DNA of 64,000 nt from Candidatus Scybalocola faecigallinarum (GCA_018711005.1 DVIT01000056.1:1-64000); one strand, 5' to 3'. Positions 41,383 through 53,783 are shown, counted from the stretch's first letter. The notes: a model not told the origin generated them from the sequence alone. A program made the numbers and translations.

Positions 41383-42357
41383 ATGTCAAAAATGAAAACC
41401 ATCGGCGTACTTACAAGCGGAGGCGACGCTCCCGGCATGAATGCGGCGATCCGCGCCATTGTCCGCACAGCAATTAACAGCGGCATGAATGTAAAGGGCA
41501 TCCAGAGAGGCTATGCCGGCCTTTTGGAAAATGAGATCATTGATATGGATACAAAGAGTGTTTCCGAGATCATGCGCCGGGGCGGCACCATCCTTTTTAC
41601 TGCCCGCTGTAAAGAATTTGAAACCCCGGAAGGACAGGCAAAAGGCGCTCAGATCTTACGGGATCACGGCATTGAAGGACTTATCGTCATCGGCGGCGAC
41701 GGTTCCTTTAAAGGCGCTCAGAAGCTGGCTGCTCTTGGCATTAACACCATCGGCATCCCGGGAACTATCGACCTGGACATTGCCTGCACAGATTATACCA
41801 TCGGCTTTGATACCGCAGTGAATACAGCGGTGGCTGCCATTGACAAGATCAAGGATACATCCATGTCCCATGAACGCTGCAGTATTGTCGAGGTTATGGG
41901 AAGAAATGCCGGCTATATTGCTCTGTGGTGCGAAATTGCCAACGGCGCAGACGGTATCCTGATCCCTGAAAAGGACGAGTTTTCCGAGCAGGATCTTATT
42001 GATACGATCCTTTCCAACCGCCAGAAAGGCAAGACCCACCATGTGGTTATTAACGCTGAAGGTATCGGCCACTCCAACCGTCTGGCCAAGAGAATTGAGG
42101 TTGCTACAGGTATTGAAACACGGGCCACTATCCTGGGACATATCCAAAGAGGCGGTATCCCCACAGCCAAAGACCGTGTTTATGCCTCCACCATGGGCGC
42201 TTATGCCGTAGACCTGCTGAAGGAAGGCGCTACCAATCGTGTAATCGCCTATAAAGACGGCAAGTTTACTGATTTTGACATTGACGAGGCACTTGGTATG
42301 ACCAAGGGTATTGACGAATATCAGTTCCTGATCAGCCGGTTGATGGTTATGTATTAA
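41383..42357 (+). CDS. pfkA: ATP-dependent 6-phosphofructokinase
   Basis: PfkA phosphorylates fructose 6-phosphate at the committed step of glycolysis. The 324-residue protein has the ATP site GVLTSGGDAPGMNAAIRA, the metal/ATP segment IGGDGSFKGAQKL near residue 105, and the catalytic block PGTIDLDIACTDYTIGFDTA. The Asn often found between the two aspartates is Leu here; both aspartates are kept. The MGRNAGYIALW substrate loop is present. The ATG at 41383 has GGGGAGG 8 nt upstream; the longer frame from 41260 begins at the promoter and is rejected. Allosteric control by ADP/PEP is usual for this class. Confidence 0.96.
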   Translation: MSKMKTIGVLTSGGDAPGMNAAIRAIVRTAINSGMNVKGIQRGYAGLLENEIIDMDTKSVSEIMRRGGTILFTARCKEFETPEGQAKGAQILRDHGIEGLIVIGGDGSFKGAQKLAALGINTIGIPGTIDLDIACTDYTIGFDTAVNTAVAAIDKIKDTSMSHERCSIVEVMGRNAGYIALWCEIANGADGILIPEKDEFSEQDLIDTILSNRQKGKTHHVVINAEGIGHSNRLAKRIEVATGIETRATILGHIQRGGIPTAKDRVYASTMGAYAVDLLKEGATNRVIAYKDGKFTDFDIDEALGMTKGIDEYQFLISRLMVMY

Positions 42358-42376
42358 TCCCCGGGCCAAACATGAT

Positions 42377-42425
42377 AAAAACAGCCGGGAAAGCAGTTTA
42401 AAACGCTTTCCCGGCTGTTTTTATT
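42377..42425. terminator. Bidirectional terminator between pfkA and hisC
   Basis: A 14-bp stem ACAGCCGGGAAAGC/GCTTTCCCGGCTGT (42381-42418) has A-tract before and T-tract after. It serves the convergent pfkA (plus) and hisC (minus) genes. Confidence 0.95.
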
Positions 42426-42440
42426 TACGTCCGCCATCAC

Positions 42441-43496
42441 CTATGCGGTATATTTTTCTAAAAACTTTATGAGAACATCCATCTGTTCATCGGTGCCCAC
42501 GGTAATCCTGAGATACTGGTCAATCCTGGGCTGGTTAAAGTAGCGCACGAAAATATTTTCCCGGCGCAGCGCTTCAAACAGAGCTTTCCCGTCATACCTG
42601 GGATGCCTTGCAAAAATAAAGTTGGCCTGGGAATCCGGGAACTCAAAGCCAAGAGCCGCCAGACGTTTCTTGGTCCGCTCACGAGTTGCCTTGATCCGGT
42701 CCACGCAGTCATAAAAATAATCCTTATCCTTTACCGCTTCCGCGCCCATGAGCAGTGAAGGAAGGTTCATGGTATAGGAATTAATGGAATATTTTACATC
42801 GTTCATGGCCTGGATCAGTTCCGGGCAGCCAATAGCGTAACCGATACGGATACCGGCCATGGAACGGGACTTGGAAAAGGTCTGTACCACTAAAAGGTTG
42901 TCATATTTATGGATCAGCTCCAGGGCTGATTTGCCGGCAAAATCAATATACGCCTCATCCACAATAACGACTACATCCCGGTTGTGTTTTAAAATATCTT
43001 CCACCGTATCCAAAGATTCGTAGATGGCTGTAGGCGCGTTAGGATTGGGAAATACGATCCCCCCGTTATCCTTATAATAATCCTCAGGGCGGATCCTGAA
43101 GTCCTCGTCTAAGGGACAAGTCTCATAAGGGATGCGGTAGATTCCCGCCCATACCGGATAGAAGGAATAGGTAATATCCGGAAACAGCACAGGTTTTTCC
43201 GAATTGAAAAATGTAAGGAACGCCACGGAAAGCACATCGTCAGATCCCACGCCTACAAAGACCTGGTTTTTATCCACATGGTAGAAATCGGCCAGAGCAT
43301 CCACAAGCACACCTGCTGCCGGATCCGGATAAAGACGCAAAAGGTCTGTATCCATGGCATTTTTCACCTTTTCCACGCCCGGAGCCGGAGGATAAGGATT
43401 TTCATTGGTATTCAGCTTGATCAAATCGGCAGCCTGAGGCTGTTCTCCCGGCGTATAGGGGATCGTGCGGCGGACTTTATCTTCCCAAAGTTTCAT
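42441..43496 (-). CDS. hisC: Histidinol-phosphate aminotransferase
   Basis: HisC is a PLP-dependent enzyme that converts imidazole-acetol phosphate to histidinol phosphate; some relatives also act on aromatic amino acids. The 351-residue protein has the N-terminal LNTNENPYPPAPGV, NPNAPTAIY near residue 151, the lysine-containing block VVQTFSKSRSMAGIRIGYAIG near 205, and the C-terminal YLRITVGTDEQMDVL. It overlaps the neighbouring aminotransferase by 4 bp. No other his gene is present here, so the substrate is inferred. Confidence 0.88.
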   Translation of the reverse strand: MKLWEDKVRRTIPYTPGEQPQAADLIKLNTNENPYPPAPGVEKVKNAMDTDLLRLYPDPAAGVLVDALADFYHVDKNQVFVGVGSDDVLSVAFLTFFNSEKPVLFPDITYSFYPVWAGIYRIPYETCPLDEDFRIRPEDYYKDNGGIVFPNPNAPTAIYESLDTVEDILKHNRDVVVIVDEAYIDFAGKSALELIHKYDNLLVVQTFSKSRSMAGIRIGYAIGCPELIQAMNDVKYSINSYTMNLPSLLMGAEAVKDKDYFYDCVDRIKATRERTKKRLAALGFEFPDSQANFIFARHPRYDGKALFEALRRENIFVRYFNQPRIDQYLRITVGTDEQMDVLIKFLEKYTA

Positions 43497-44701
43497 AAGC
43501 TGTACTCCCCTTTCATACCGTAGCTTTTCGCCAGGGCGGAAAATGCCGGCAGAGATCTGCGGATCATATCATTGGATACGCAATATGCCAGACGTACATA
43601 GCCGGGACACCCAAAGGTGGTGGCAGATACAAGGATCAGGTTATGCTTTTTAGCCTCTTTCACAAATTGGGACTCGTCAGGTACAGGGGACTTCATAAAC
43701 AGATAAAAGGCCCCCTGGGGCTTAACACACTCAAATCCCATTTCTGTCAAACTGTTATATAAAAGCAAACGGTTTTCATTATAGGCTTTAACATCCGTCT
43801 TCTCATAAAGGCACTCTTTAGCCACAAGCTGGAACAGAGACGGCGCATTAATAAATCCAAGACACCGGTTAGCCACTACAAGGGCCGGCTGCATCTCATC
43901 GTAAGCGTCGATCTGCTTAGGGATCGCCAGGTAACCGATACGTTCTCCCGGCAATGACAGGGACTTACTGAAGGAATAGCATACAAGGCAGTTTTTAACG
44001 TGCTTTGTCATAAAAGGCACTGTCACCCCGTCATAAACCAGCTCCCGGTAAGGCTCGTCGGAGATCACGTAAATAGGATGGCCAATGCGGGCCTCGGCGG
44101 CTTCCAGGATGCTTTGGAGACGGTCCAGTGTCTGGGCCGAATAAACAGCACCGGAAGGATTGTTGGGATTATTAATGATCACAGCTTTCGTCTTTTCATT
44201 AATGTAATCATCCAGCACATCCAGGTTCAGCTGGAAATCCTTTGTGTCCGCAGGAACCACCACGGTCTCTCCGCCGAAATTGGAAATATAGCTGCGGTAC
44301 TCCCCAAAAAACGGAGCAAAACAGATCACTTCGTCCTTATAATTTAACAGGGTTCTTAAAATACAGTTTAATGCTCCTGCAGCGCCGGCAGTCATAATAA
44401 TGCTTTCCCGCACAAAATCCGTGCCGAACCGGTCGTTTAAGGACTGAGCCACAGCGTCCCGCACTTCTTCATAGCCGGAATTGTTCATATACCCGTGGAT
44501 AAAATTGTCATCCCGTGTCTCTAAAATATCGTAGATGGCTTTCTTGACTGCCTTTGGCGGCGCAACGCTGGGATTGCCCAGACTGTAATCATAAACATTT
44601 TCTTTCCCCACCACTGCGGCCAGTTCTACGCCTTCCTCAAACAGTCTCCGGATCACAGAACTGTTGGCCACAAGATTTTCCATGTTCTTTGAAATTACCA
44701 T
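43493..44701 (-). CDS. PLP-dependent class I aminotransferase
   Basis: This 402-residue protein belongs to the aspartate-aminotransferase-like class I/II family. It has DYSLGNPSVAPPKAVKKAI near residue 39, YGxxxGxx-type substrate loop TAGAAGALNCIL, NNPNNPSGAVYS near 175, and the PLP-lysine block VCYSFSKSLSLPGERIGYLA near 240. The stop overlaps the hisC start in an ATGA overlap, and prfA lies 3 bp upstream. The amino-acid substrate is not clear; linkage to hisC suggests aromatic or branched substrates but is weak evidence. Confidence 0.88.
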   Translation of the reverse strand: MVISKNMENLVANSSVIRRLFEEGVELAAVVGKENVYDYSLGNPSVAPPKAVKKAIYDILETRDDNFIHGYMNNSGYEEVRDAVAQSLNDRFGTDFVRESIIMTAGAAGALNCILRTLLNYKDEVICFAPFFGEYRSYISNFGGETVVVPADTKDFQLNLDVLDDYINEKTKAVIINNPNNPSGAVYSAQTLDRLQSILEAAEARIGHPIYVISDEPYRELVYDGVTVPFMTKHVKNCLVCYSFSKSLSLPGERIGYLAIPKQIDAYDEMQPALVVANRCLGFINAPSLFQLVAKECLYEKTDVKAYNENRLLLYNSLTEMGFECVKPQGAFYLFMKSPVPDESQFVKEAKKHNLILVSATTFGCPGYVRLAYCVSNDMIRRSLPAFSALAKSYGMKGEYSL

Positions 44702-44704
44702 GGC

Positions 44705-45775
44705 TTACTCCTCCATATTGCTTAATCTGGCAGCCTGATCAGCAGCGATCAGGCTGTCGATAATCTCATCCAGATCTCCGTTAAGGATCTCGCCCAGCCG
44801 GTGGCTCGTCAGCTTGATCCTGTGGTCCGTACACCGTCCCTGAGGGAAATTGTAGGTACGGATCTTTTCGGAGCGGTCTCCCGTACCCACCTGGTTTTTA
44901 CGCAGAGAAGCTTCCTCTTTGCGCTTTTTCTCCAGTTCCAGATCATACAGTCGGGAGCGGAGCACTTTCAGACCCTTTTCCTTATTTTTAAGCTGAGACT
45001 TTTCATCCTGGCAGGAAATAACGATCCCTGTAGGGATATGGGTAATGCGCACCGCCGAATCGGTAGTATTTACGCACTGCCCGCCATTTCCCGACGCACG
45101 GAACACATCAATACGCACATCGTTCATATCCAGCTCCACATCAACGTCCTCAGCTTCCGGCATGATGGCCACTGTAACTGTGGATGTATGGATACGTCCG
45201 CCGGACTCTGTCTCCGGCACACGCTGTACCCGGTGAACGCCGCTTTCAAACTTCAGCCGTGAATAAGCGCCGTTTCCGGTAATCATAAAAATAACTTCCT
45301 TAAATCCGCCCAGACCGCTTTCATTAACACTCATCAGCTCCACCTTCCAGCGGCGGGACTCTGCATATTTGGAATACATACGGAACAGCTCCGCGGCAAA
45401 CAGGGCAGCCTCGTCGCCGCCGGCGCCGGCCCGGATCTCCACGATAACATTTTTCTCATCCATAGGATCTTTGGGAAGGAGAAGGATCTTTAATTCTTCT
45501 TCGATCTCGCCAATACGGCTGCGGCACTCTGACAGTTCTTCCTTCAGAAGCTCCCGCATTTCCTCGTCACTCTCTCCCTCCAGCATTTCTATGCTGTCCT
45601 CAATACTCTGCTTTGTCTTTTTATATTCTGTATATTTTTCTGCAATGGGATGAAGATCTGCCTGTTCCTTCATAAGCTTTCGGAACCGGGACTGATCAGT
45701 CACCACATCCGGATCATTAAGTTCCTCCATCACCTGCTGATAACGGATAAGAATATCGTCCAGTTTATCAAACAT
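44705..45775 (-). CDS. prfA: Peptide chain release factor 1
   Basis: RF1 ends translation at UAA and UAG. The 356-residue protein has the usual coiled N-terminal domain, the decoding region (residues 180-200) and the catalytic tripeptide in [18 protein letters not shown]; the residue before GGQ is Asn and the one after is Cys, a variation on the more common GAGGQHVN. No frameshift is present, unlike prfB. The gene follows prmC, whose product methylates the GGQ glutamine, by 36 bp in the same operon. Confidence 0.95.
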   Translation of the reverse strand: MFDKLDDILIRYQQVMEELNDPDVVTDQSRFRKLMKEQADLHPIAEKYTEYKKTKQSIEDSIEMLEGESDEEMRELLKEELSECRSRIGEIEEELKILLLPKDPMDEKNVIVEIRAGAGGDEAALFAAELFRMYSKYAESRRWKVELMSVNESGLGGFKEVIFMITGNGAYSRLKFESGVHRVQRVPETESGGRIHTSTVTVAIMPEAEDVDVELDMNDVRIDVFRASGNGGQCVNTTDSAVRITHIPTGIVISCQDEKSQLKNKEKGLKVLRSRLYDLELEKKRKEEASLRKNQVGTGDRSEKIRTYNFPQGRCTDHRIKLTSHRLGEILNGDLDEIIDSLIAADQAARLSNMEE

Positions 45776-45811
45776 TCTATGCCTCCATCTTCTTTTAATC
45801 CCAGCTGACCT

Positions 45812-46696
45812 TTATTCCATCCAGCTGGCATAGACAACCCGGTCCAGACCTGCCAGGTCCTTTTTTACATGGATCCGGTCAAATCCCCGGTCCTTAAGGA
45901 GCCGGCTCACTGCCTCCGCCTGATCCCATCCAATTTCAAAAAAGAGCATTCCCCCGGCGCTTAAATGCTCCGGAGCATCCCGGACGATCCTGCGGTAAAA
46001 GGCCAGGCCATCGCCGCTTCCGTCCAGAGCCATCACAGGCTCATAGCTTTTTACCTCCGGCATCAGCGTCCGGATCTGTTCCGATGGGATATAAGGGGGA
46101 TTTGATACAATAATATCATACTTATCAGAAATATTTTCAAAAAGATCGCTTTGGATCCACCGGATCCGTGGCTGGCTCGCACCAAAGGACGGGCGCTGTA
46201 CCTGTTTGCGGATCCGCAGTTCATTTTCCCGGGCCACACAAAGGGCCTGGTCTGACAGATCCGCACCGTGGCCCACAGCCCATGGCTTCATGGCCATAAG
46301 CGACAAAAGGATGCATCCGGAGCCGGTACACATATCCAGCACGGATCCGGAGCTTTTCCCGGACATATGCTCAAGGACACACTCCACCAAAACCTCTGTA
46401 TCCTGGCGTGGGATCAGCACATGCTCATTCACCTTAAAGGAAAAGCCCATAAACTCCTGTTCCCCTGTAATATGCTGCAGGGGGATGTGCCGGGCTCTGC
46501 GCCGGATACAATCTCTGTACGTTTCCGCCAAAACCTCCCCGGCCTTGGCATCCGGCCGGATCAGATAATCCACCCGACGCAAATGGAACACATGGGATAA
46601 CAGCAGCCATGCGTCCACACGGGCATCAGGGATCTCCTGCTGCTCAAGGCATTGGCAGCCTTCCTCAAGAAGCTGTTTTAACGTCACTTTGCTCAC
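45812..46696 (-). CDS. prmC: Peptide chain release factor glutamine methyltransferase
   Basis: PrmC uses S-adenosylmethionine to methylate the Gln of the GGQ motif in RF1 and RF2. It has an N-terminal helical domain (residues 1-80), the SAM motif VLDMCTGSGCILLSLM near residue 112, and the catalytic NPPYIPSEQ near 195. The GTG at 46696 is used; a GTG three codons further in is also possible. The start overlaps the end of the DUF1385 gene by about 30 bp. It sits directly upstream of prfA, the usual arrangement. Confidence 0.93.
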   Translation of the reverse strand: MSKVTLKQLLEEGCQCLEQQEIPDARVDAWLLLSHVFHLRRVDYLIRPDAKAGEVLAETYRDCIRRRARHIPLQHITGEQEFMGFSFKVNEHVLIPRQDTEVLVECVLEHMSGKSSGSVLDMCTGSGCILLSLMAMKPWAVGHGADLSDQALCVARENELRIRKQVQRPSFGASQPRIRWIQSDLFENISDKYDIIVSNPPYIPSEQIRTLMPEVKSYEPVMALDGSGDGLAFYRRIVRDAPEHLSAGGMLFFEIGWDQAEAVSRLLKDRGFDRIHVKKDLAGLDRVVYASWME

Positions 46697-47645
46697 CTGC
46701 CCGCACTTCCTCCTGGAAAGCCTTCCAGTCATAGATCGCCTCAATGGAAGCAATGGCCGCCTCGATCATAGATTCATCCGGTTCTCTTGTGGTCAGTTTC
46801 TGAAGCGCCATTCCCGGACGGCTGATCACATCGGCAAACCTGCCCTCGCTCCGGCCGGCCCACTGGATGATCTCATAGGCAACACCGGCAATGACCGGGA
46901 CTAAAAGGATACGGATGACCACCTTCAGTGCCATATTTTCCACAGGGAATATTTGGAAAAATAAGATAAAAAATACAATACTTAAAAAAATCACGATAAA
47001 CAGAAAGCTGGTCCCGCACCGCTTATGGAACCGGGAATACTTCATGGCATTTTCCGGCGTCAGCAATGCTCCGTGTTCAATACAGTTAATGGACTTGTGC
47101 TCGGCCCCGTGATACATAAATACCCGCTGAATATCCTTCATCCGGGAGATCAGAACAATATAAGCCATAAATAAAATGACCCTTACGATCCCCTCAATGA
47201 TCCCCAAAAGCCAGGATGAATCGGTCACATGACTGAAAAGATCAGAAATCAAAAAGGGCAGAACCATAAACAGGCCAATGGCAATGACCAGGGACAGGGC
47301 TACCGTCACGCCCATGATCAGTTTTTCTCCCAGACTGCTGCCGGATTTCTCCGAAGCCGCAGCTTCAGGCGCCGCGCCTTTGTCTGTGTCTGTTTCCTCA
47401 TCTTCATAAAAGCTGGCGGAATACGTCAGGGTAGATATTCCAAGCACCATAGAATCAATAAACGCAAAAACCCCCCGCAAAATCGGTACGCGGGTTAAAT
47501 GGAGACGGGATACAAGGCTCTCATAGGTGTCCTTTTTCACCTCAAGAGTCCCGTCCGGTTTGCGGACAGTCACAGCATAATCATTGCCATAACGCATCAT
47601 CACGCCTTCAATAACTGCCTGTCCGCCGATCTTGGCATACTTCAT
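46665..47645 (-). CDS. DUF1385 domain-containing membrane protein
   Basis: This 326-residue protein begins with KYAKIGGQAVIEGVMMRYG, which is the conserved start of the DUF1385 (YqhQ) family. It has three to four membrane segments (residues 115-190 and 215-260), and the HGAEHKSINCIEHG motif near residue 182. The function is unknown; in Firmicutes it is often next to prmC and prfA, as here. The ATG at 47645 has AGGAGG 6 nt upstream. Confidence 0.92.
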   Translation of the reverse strand: MKYAKIGGQAVIEGVMMRYGNDYAVTVRKPDGTLEVKKDTYESLVSRLHLTRVPILRGVFAFIDSMVLGISTLTYSASFYEDEETDTDKGAAPEAAASEKSGSSLGEKLIMGVTVALSLVIAIGLFMVLPFLISDLFSHVTDSSWLLGIIEGIVRVILFMAYIVLISRMKDIQRVFMYHGAEHKSINCIEHGALLTPENAMKYSRFHKRCGTSFLFIVIFLSIVFFILFFQIFPVENMALKVVIRILLVPVIAGVAYEIIQWAGRSEGRFADVISRPGMALQKLTTREPDESMIEAAIASIEAIYDWKAFQEEVRAGEQSDVKTAS

Positions 47646-47711
47646 GGCAAGCCTCCTTACATGAATAACCGTTTGGCTGTCCAAACGGTTATCTTACATT
47701 TCCCTGAAAGC

Positions 47712-47743
47712 AAAAATAGGTTGAGATTTAACAAATCCCAACC
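47712..47743 (-). terminator. Terminator after rpmE
   Basis: A stem GGTTGGGATTT/AAATCTCAACC (47719-47743, one G-T pair) is followed on the minus strand by TATTTTTG. It lies about 15 bp past the rpmE stop and upstream of the DUF1385 gene. Confidence 0.88.
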
Positions 47744-47757
47744 TTTCATTTTCGCTA

Positions 47758-47961
47758 TTACTGTGTAATACCATATTTACGATTGAACTTATCAATACGT
47801 CCGCGGGCTACTGCAGCTTTCTGCTGGCCTGTGTAGAATGAATGGCATTTGGAGCAAACTTCCACATGGATTTCCGGTTTTGTAGAACCTGTTACAAATT
47901 CATTACCGCAGTTGCATGTAACCTTTGCCTGGTAATACTTTGGATGGATACCTTCCTTCAT
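47758..47961 (-). CDS. rpmE: 50S ribosomal protein L31, zinc-binding form
   Basis: The 67-residue protein is the zinc-binding (C+) form of L31, with cysteines in VTCNCGNE and [12 protein letters not shown] and the C-terminal [11 protein letters not shown]. It joins the central protuberance of the 50S subunit. A zinc-responsive paralogue is not in the window. It has its own promoter and terminator, so it is a separate unit downstream of rho. Confidence 0.97.
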   Translation of the reverse strand: MKEGIHPKYYQAKVTCNCGNEFVTGSTKPEIHVEVCSKCHSFYTGQQKAAVARGRIDKFNRKYGITQ

Positions 47962-48037
47962 CTTCTTTCACCTCACTACAAAAACTCATATTAGAAAATT
48001 GATCTACTCAATCTGTCTTCTTCCAAACAGCTTCCCT

Positions 48038-48066
48038 ATTATATCACAGACAAAAACAAAATTCAA
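48038..48066 (-). promoter_or_regulatory. Promoter of rpmE
   Basis: On the minus strand there is a -35 TTGAAT (48061-48066), a 17-bp spacer and a perfect -10 TATAAT (48038-48043), just past the rho stop codon. Confidence 0.8.
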
Positions 48067-48094
48067 TATGTTTTTTAGGGAATTGGCACACCTG

Positions 48095-49801
48095 TTACTG
48101 TACCAGTTTTGTCCGCTTAATGGCGGCAATAAAATCTTTATTGGACCGGGTCCGCATAAACATCTCTATGATCCGTTCCAGAGCCTCATCGGACTTCATG
48201 CCGCTTAAGGCCTTACGCATAAGATAGGTCGCCTCCAGCTCCTCGCGGTTTAACAAAAGCTCCTCGCGGCGTGTTCCGGAGCGGGCAATATCAATCGCCG
48301 GGAAGATACGTTTTTCCGAAAGCCTGCGGTCAAGGACCAGCTCCATATTGCCGGTTCCCTTAAATTCTTCATAAACAACATCATCCATCTTGCTTCCGGT
48401 TTCCACAAGGGCTGTTGCCAGCACTGTAAGGCTTCCGCCCTCCCGCATGTTACGGGCTGCGCCGAAAAACTTTTTCGGCATATGCAGCGCCGCCGGGTCA
48501 AGACCGCCGGAAAGAGTACGGCCGCTGGGCGGTACCGTCAGGTTGTAGGCACGGGCCAGACGGGTAATACTGTCTAAAAGAATGACAACATCCTTTTTAT
48601 GCTCTACAAGACGCTTTGCACGCTCAAGCACCATCTCTGAAACCCGCTTGTGATGTTCCGGCAGCTCGTCAAATGTAGAATAAATCACTTCTACATTATC
48701 GCCTTCAATGTACTCTTTAATATCTGTAACCTCCTCCGGACGTTCATCAATGAGAAGGATGATCATATTCATATCCGGATAATTGGAGTGGACAGACTTG
48801 GCAATCTGCTTTAACAGTGTCGTCTTACCTGTTTTAGGCGGCGCTACGATCATACCTCTTTGTCCTTTACCAATAGGGGATACCAGATCCACAATGCGCA
48901 TAGGCACACTGGCCCGTTCTGTTTCCAGGAAAATACGGGAATTGGGGAAAATAGGCGTCATATCTTCAAAGTTTTTGCGCCGGCTGGCTTCAGATGGATG
49001 GAAGCCGTTGACAGCCCGGACAAATAATAAGGCGCTGAACTTTTCCGTAGGCAGCTTGATCTTTATATTACCTTCAATAATATCTCCGGTTTTCAAATTA
49101 AAGCGGCGGATCTGCGCCGGGGATACATAAATATCGTTATCTCCGGGGAGATAGTTTTCACAGCGGATAAAACCAAAGCCGTCAGGCATAACCTCCAAAA
49201 TACCGTGGGCCATATTGCCGCTGTCCAGTTCTTCCAAAGCCGGCTCCATATGGTAATCATCGCCGCGATGCCCGGTCTCTGTACGCACGCTGCGGGCAGG
49301 TCGGTAGCTGCGCTCCCGGCTTTCTGCCGGTGCGGACGCGGTATGGGCAGGCGCCGGCGCCGGATGTACCGGTGCTGTGCCGGCAGCAGATGGGGCTGTA
49401 CGCTTTTCATAAGCCGTGCCTGCGCTTCGCTCTCTTGCTGCCGGAGCTTTTTCGTATGTGCCATTTGTCTTTTCATATGTTCCATTCGTCTTTTCATATG
49501 GGGCAGAGGATCCCCGCCGCTCCTGAGGTGCGGATGATGACGTACTCCGATCGCGAGGCACTTCAGGGGACACACTTGTGTCCGGTGCAGGCTCCTGTGC
49601 CTTTTCCTGTACATCCACAGCGGCAGCCTTAGCATCTCCCTGGCCGTTCTCCTTTTCATTCTGACGGTTCTGCTGTTCTTCCAGATCGCAAAGGATCTGT
49701 ACGAGCTGCGCCTTTCTCATGGACGATGTGTTTTTGATACCCTGGGCTTTTACAATGGCCTTTAGCTCCACCAGCGACAGAGTATTATATTTTTCATTCA
49801 T
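48095..49801 (-). CDS. rho: Transcription termination factor Rho, with long insert
   Basis: Rho is the hexameric RNA helicase that ends transcripts lacking hairpins. The first 45 residues are the N-terminal Rho domain ([30 protein letters not shown]). Residues about 48-185 are a low-complexity insert rich in Ala, Glu, Arg, Pro and Ser, with [16 protein letters not shown] repeats. The RNA-binding cold-shock-like fold then follows ([15 protein letters not shown]), and the ATPase domain has Walker [15 protein letters not shown] and Q-loop region near residue 430. Such an insert is known in some Clostridia and Actinobacteria. It has 568 residues. Confidence 0.95.
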   Translation of the reverse strand: MNEKYNTLSLVELKAIVKAQGIKNTSSMRKAQLVQILCDLEEQQNRQNEKENGQGDAKAAAVDVQEKAQEPAPDTSVSPEVPRDRSTSSSAPQERRGSSAPYEKTNGTYEKTNGTYEKAPAARERSAGTAYEKRTAPSAAGTAPVHPAPAPAHTASAPAESRERSYRPARSVRTETGHRGDDYHMEPALEELDSGNMAHGILEVMPDGFGFIRCENYLPGDNDIYVSPAQIRRFNLKTGDIIEGNIKIKLPTEKFSALLFVRAVNGFHPSEASRRKNFEDMTPIFPNSRIFLETERASVPMRIVDLVSPIGKGQRGMIVAPPKTGKTTLLKQIAKSVHSNYPDMNMIILLIDERPEEVTDIKEYIEGDNVEVIYSTFDELPEHHKRVSEMVLERAKRLVEHKKDVVILLDSITRLARAYNLTVPPSGRTLSGGLDPAALHMPKKFFGAARNMREGGSLTVLATALVETGSKMDDVVYEEFKGTGNMELVLDRRLSEKRIFPAIDIARSGTRREELLLNREELEATYLMRKALSGMKSDEALERIIEMFMRTRSNKDFIAAIKRTKLVQ

Positions 49802-51673
<1,872 letters not shown>

Positions 51674-51716
51674 TCTTAAACAAGCTGCTTAACCATTTAA
51701 AGATACACCTAAAAGA

Positions 51717-51756
51717 AGCCGGGACTCATGAATCTTCATGGGCTCCGGCTTTTTTC
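51717..51756 (+). terminator. Terminator after gdhA
   Basis: AGCCGG/CCGGCT (51717-51750) with an inner ATGA..TCAT stem is followed by six T residues. Confidence 0.92.
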
Positions 51757-51848
51757 TGCATATATTTTCCCAGGGCTGCACATAATAGGCCATAAGGGTA
51801 CGGCCAGTCAGACCTGCTGTATCTCATTCGTTTTTGGGAGGCTGTATT

Positions 51849-52439
51849 ATGCGCTATATTTCAAGGAATCTGCCGGTTTCCAGATTTTTTACCATCCTGG
51901 GCATGATCTTTACCGGGGTCATTGGAACATTTCTCCACTTTTTGTTTCAATGGACCGCCAATCATCCGGCCATCGCTCTTTTTTCTCCGGTAAATGAATC
52001 TATCTGGGAACATTTAAAGCTTCTTTTCTTTCCGGTCCTTTTATTTACCAGCCTGGAATGCATTTTATACAAACGCAGAGTCTCCGGGTTTTTATGGGCG
52101 CGCACTATGGCCCTTCTGGCAGGGCTGGGTTTTATTATTGCAGGCTTTTATATTTACAGCGGGATACTGGGAACAAATTATACAGCCGCTGATATCGGGC
52201 TGTTTGTGATTTCCATTTTAATCACATTTCTCCTCACACCGTATCTGCAAAAACGCCAGAAAAGTTTTGCTTCCCCGACAGGACTTGCCATTTTCATCTT
52301 ACTTTTACTGACAGCCCTGTTTTTCCTTTTTACATTTTATCCTCCCCATATCGGCCTGTTTATAGATCCGGCCGCCAAAGACTACGGTATCCTCCGGCAG
52401 CCGGGCGCGTATGAATCTTTACTATACGACCTTTTTTAA
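51849..52439 (+). CDS. Integral membrane protein of unknown function (DUF6512-like)
   Basis: This 196-residue protein has about six membrane segments: FTILGMIFTGVIGTFLHFLFQW, LLFFPVLLFTSLECILY, MALLAGLGFIIAGFYIY, DIGLFVISILITFLLTPYL and FILLLLTALFFLFTFY. The N-terminal GTFLHFLFQW and NESIWEHLKLLFFPVLL pattern is the DUF6512 type. The ATG at 51849 follows GGAGG by 7 nt. Its end overlaps the convergent MATE gene by 18 bp. No function is known to me. Confidence 0.8.
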   Translation: MRYISRNLPVSRFFTILGMIFTGVIGTFLHFLFQWTANHPAIALFSPVNESIWEHLKLLFFPVLLFTSLECILYKRRVSGFLWARTMALLAGLGFIIAGFYIYSGILGTNYTAADIGLFVISILITFLLTPYLQKRQKSFASPTGLAIFILLLLTALFFLFTFYPPHIGLFIDPAAKDYGILRQPGAYESLLYDLF

Positions 52440-53783
52440 CAGCCACTTTCTCCTGTGAAAACGCCACATATACACAATCCCCCGCACTGCCCAGTCTGTA
52501 AACATACCGATCCAGACGCCCATAGGTCCGACACCCATATAACGGCACAAAAAGGTGCATAATGTTACACGGAAGGCCCACATGGAAACACAGGACAGAA
52601 CCATGGAAAACTTCACATCCCCGGCAGCCCGCATACCGTAGGCAGGAATAAATGACGGGGTCCATATGATGGGCTTAACAATGGTGATCCATGTCATCAT
52701 ATATATACACATCTGAGCGCTTTCTGCTTCCATCCCCCCAAGAATAGTAATGGGCCGTACGAGAGCGTACACCAGCAGACAGCTGGCAATAATGACTGCC
52801 TCACCGATAACCATCAGTTTTTTAATATAATAAATAGCCTCATCTTCCCGGCCAGCTCCAAGACACTGTCCCACAATAGTCATAAGACCGATACCAATGC
52901 CAATTCCGGCAACTCCGTTAAGGTTTTCCAAAATATTGGTCATGGCCTGGGCCGCAATGGCGGCTGTACCCATGGTGGAGACGGTGGACTGGATGGCCAG
53001 CTTTCCAAACTGAAACATACCATTTTCAATACCCGATGGAATACCCAACGCAAGAATACGGCGGATCACCGCCCCATCCGGACGGATCTTCAGGTAATTC
53101 CGTACATGGACAGGATTCTTTTTATTTCTCAGCTGCCATAAAACAATAACAGCACAGAAAATCCTGGACACTAATGTGGAAATCGCAGCACCGGCCACAC
53201 CCATATGAAAGCCCCAGATCAGCAGGGCATTTCCGGCAATATTCATTACATTGGAAATCACCGACACTGTCATGGGCCCACGGGTATTGCCCTGGGCTCT
53301 GAAAATGGATGCACCGGCATCATAAAGGGCAATAAAAGGGAAGGACAGCGCTGTAATGAAAAAATAAACTTGTGAGGCATCCATGACTGCAGCCTCTACA
53401 TCTCCGAAAATAAAACTTAGCAGCGGATATCGGAAAACAATGCATGCCGCTGCCAGAACAACAGAGATCAGCGTTACGACAAAAAGAAGCTGCTGTGCCC
53501 CATCCCTGGCTTTTTCCATATTTTTGTGGCCTACATAATAGGAACAGACTATCGTACCTCCCGCAGACAATGCCACAAACGCCTGCATAACAAGCACATT
53601 AATAGAATCCACTAAGGATACGGCAGAAATAGCTGCTGATCCTACATTACTGACCATCATCGTATCTGCGGTTCCCATAAGGGAATTTAATACCTGCTCA
53701 ATGATCAGGGGGACGAGCAGTTTCCTCAGGTCAATATTACTAAACATATGTGTTAAAGGCACATCTTTAGACTTTTTCCTCAT
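52422..53783 (-). CDS. MATE-family efflux transporter
   Basis: This 453-residue protein has twelve membrane segments and the typical MATE N-terminus (IEQVLNSLMGTADTMMVSNVGSAAISAVSLVDSINVL). MATE pumps export drugs or metabolites using Na+ or H+. The GQCLGAGREDEA loop between the two six-helix halves is present near residue 305. It is a single-gene unit. Substrate cannot be predicted. Confidence 0.93.
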   Translation of the reverse strand: MRKKSKDVPLTHMFSNIDLRKLLVPLIIEQVLNSLMGTADTMMVSNVGSAAISAVSLVDSINVLVMQAFVALSAGGTIVCSYYVGHKNMEKARDGAQQLLFVVTLISVVLAAACIVFRYPLLSFIFGDVEAAVMDASQVYFFITALSFPFIALYDAGASIFRAQGNTRGPMTVSVISNVMNIAGNALLIWGFHMGVAGAAISTLVSRIFCAVIVLWQLRNKKNPVHVRNYLKIRPDGAVIRRILALGIPSGIENGMFQFGKLAIQSTVSTMGTAAIAAQAMTNILENLNGVAGIGIGIGLMTIVGQCLGAGREDEAIYYIKKLMVIGEAVIIASCLLVYALVRPITILGGMEAESAQMCIYMMTWITIVKPIIWTPSFIPAYGMRAAGDVKFSMVLSCVSMWAFRVTLCTFLCRYMGVGPMGVWIGMFTDWAVRGIVYMWRFHRRKWLLKKVV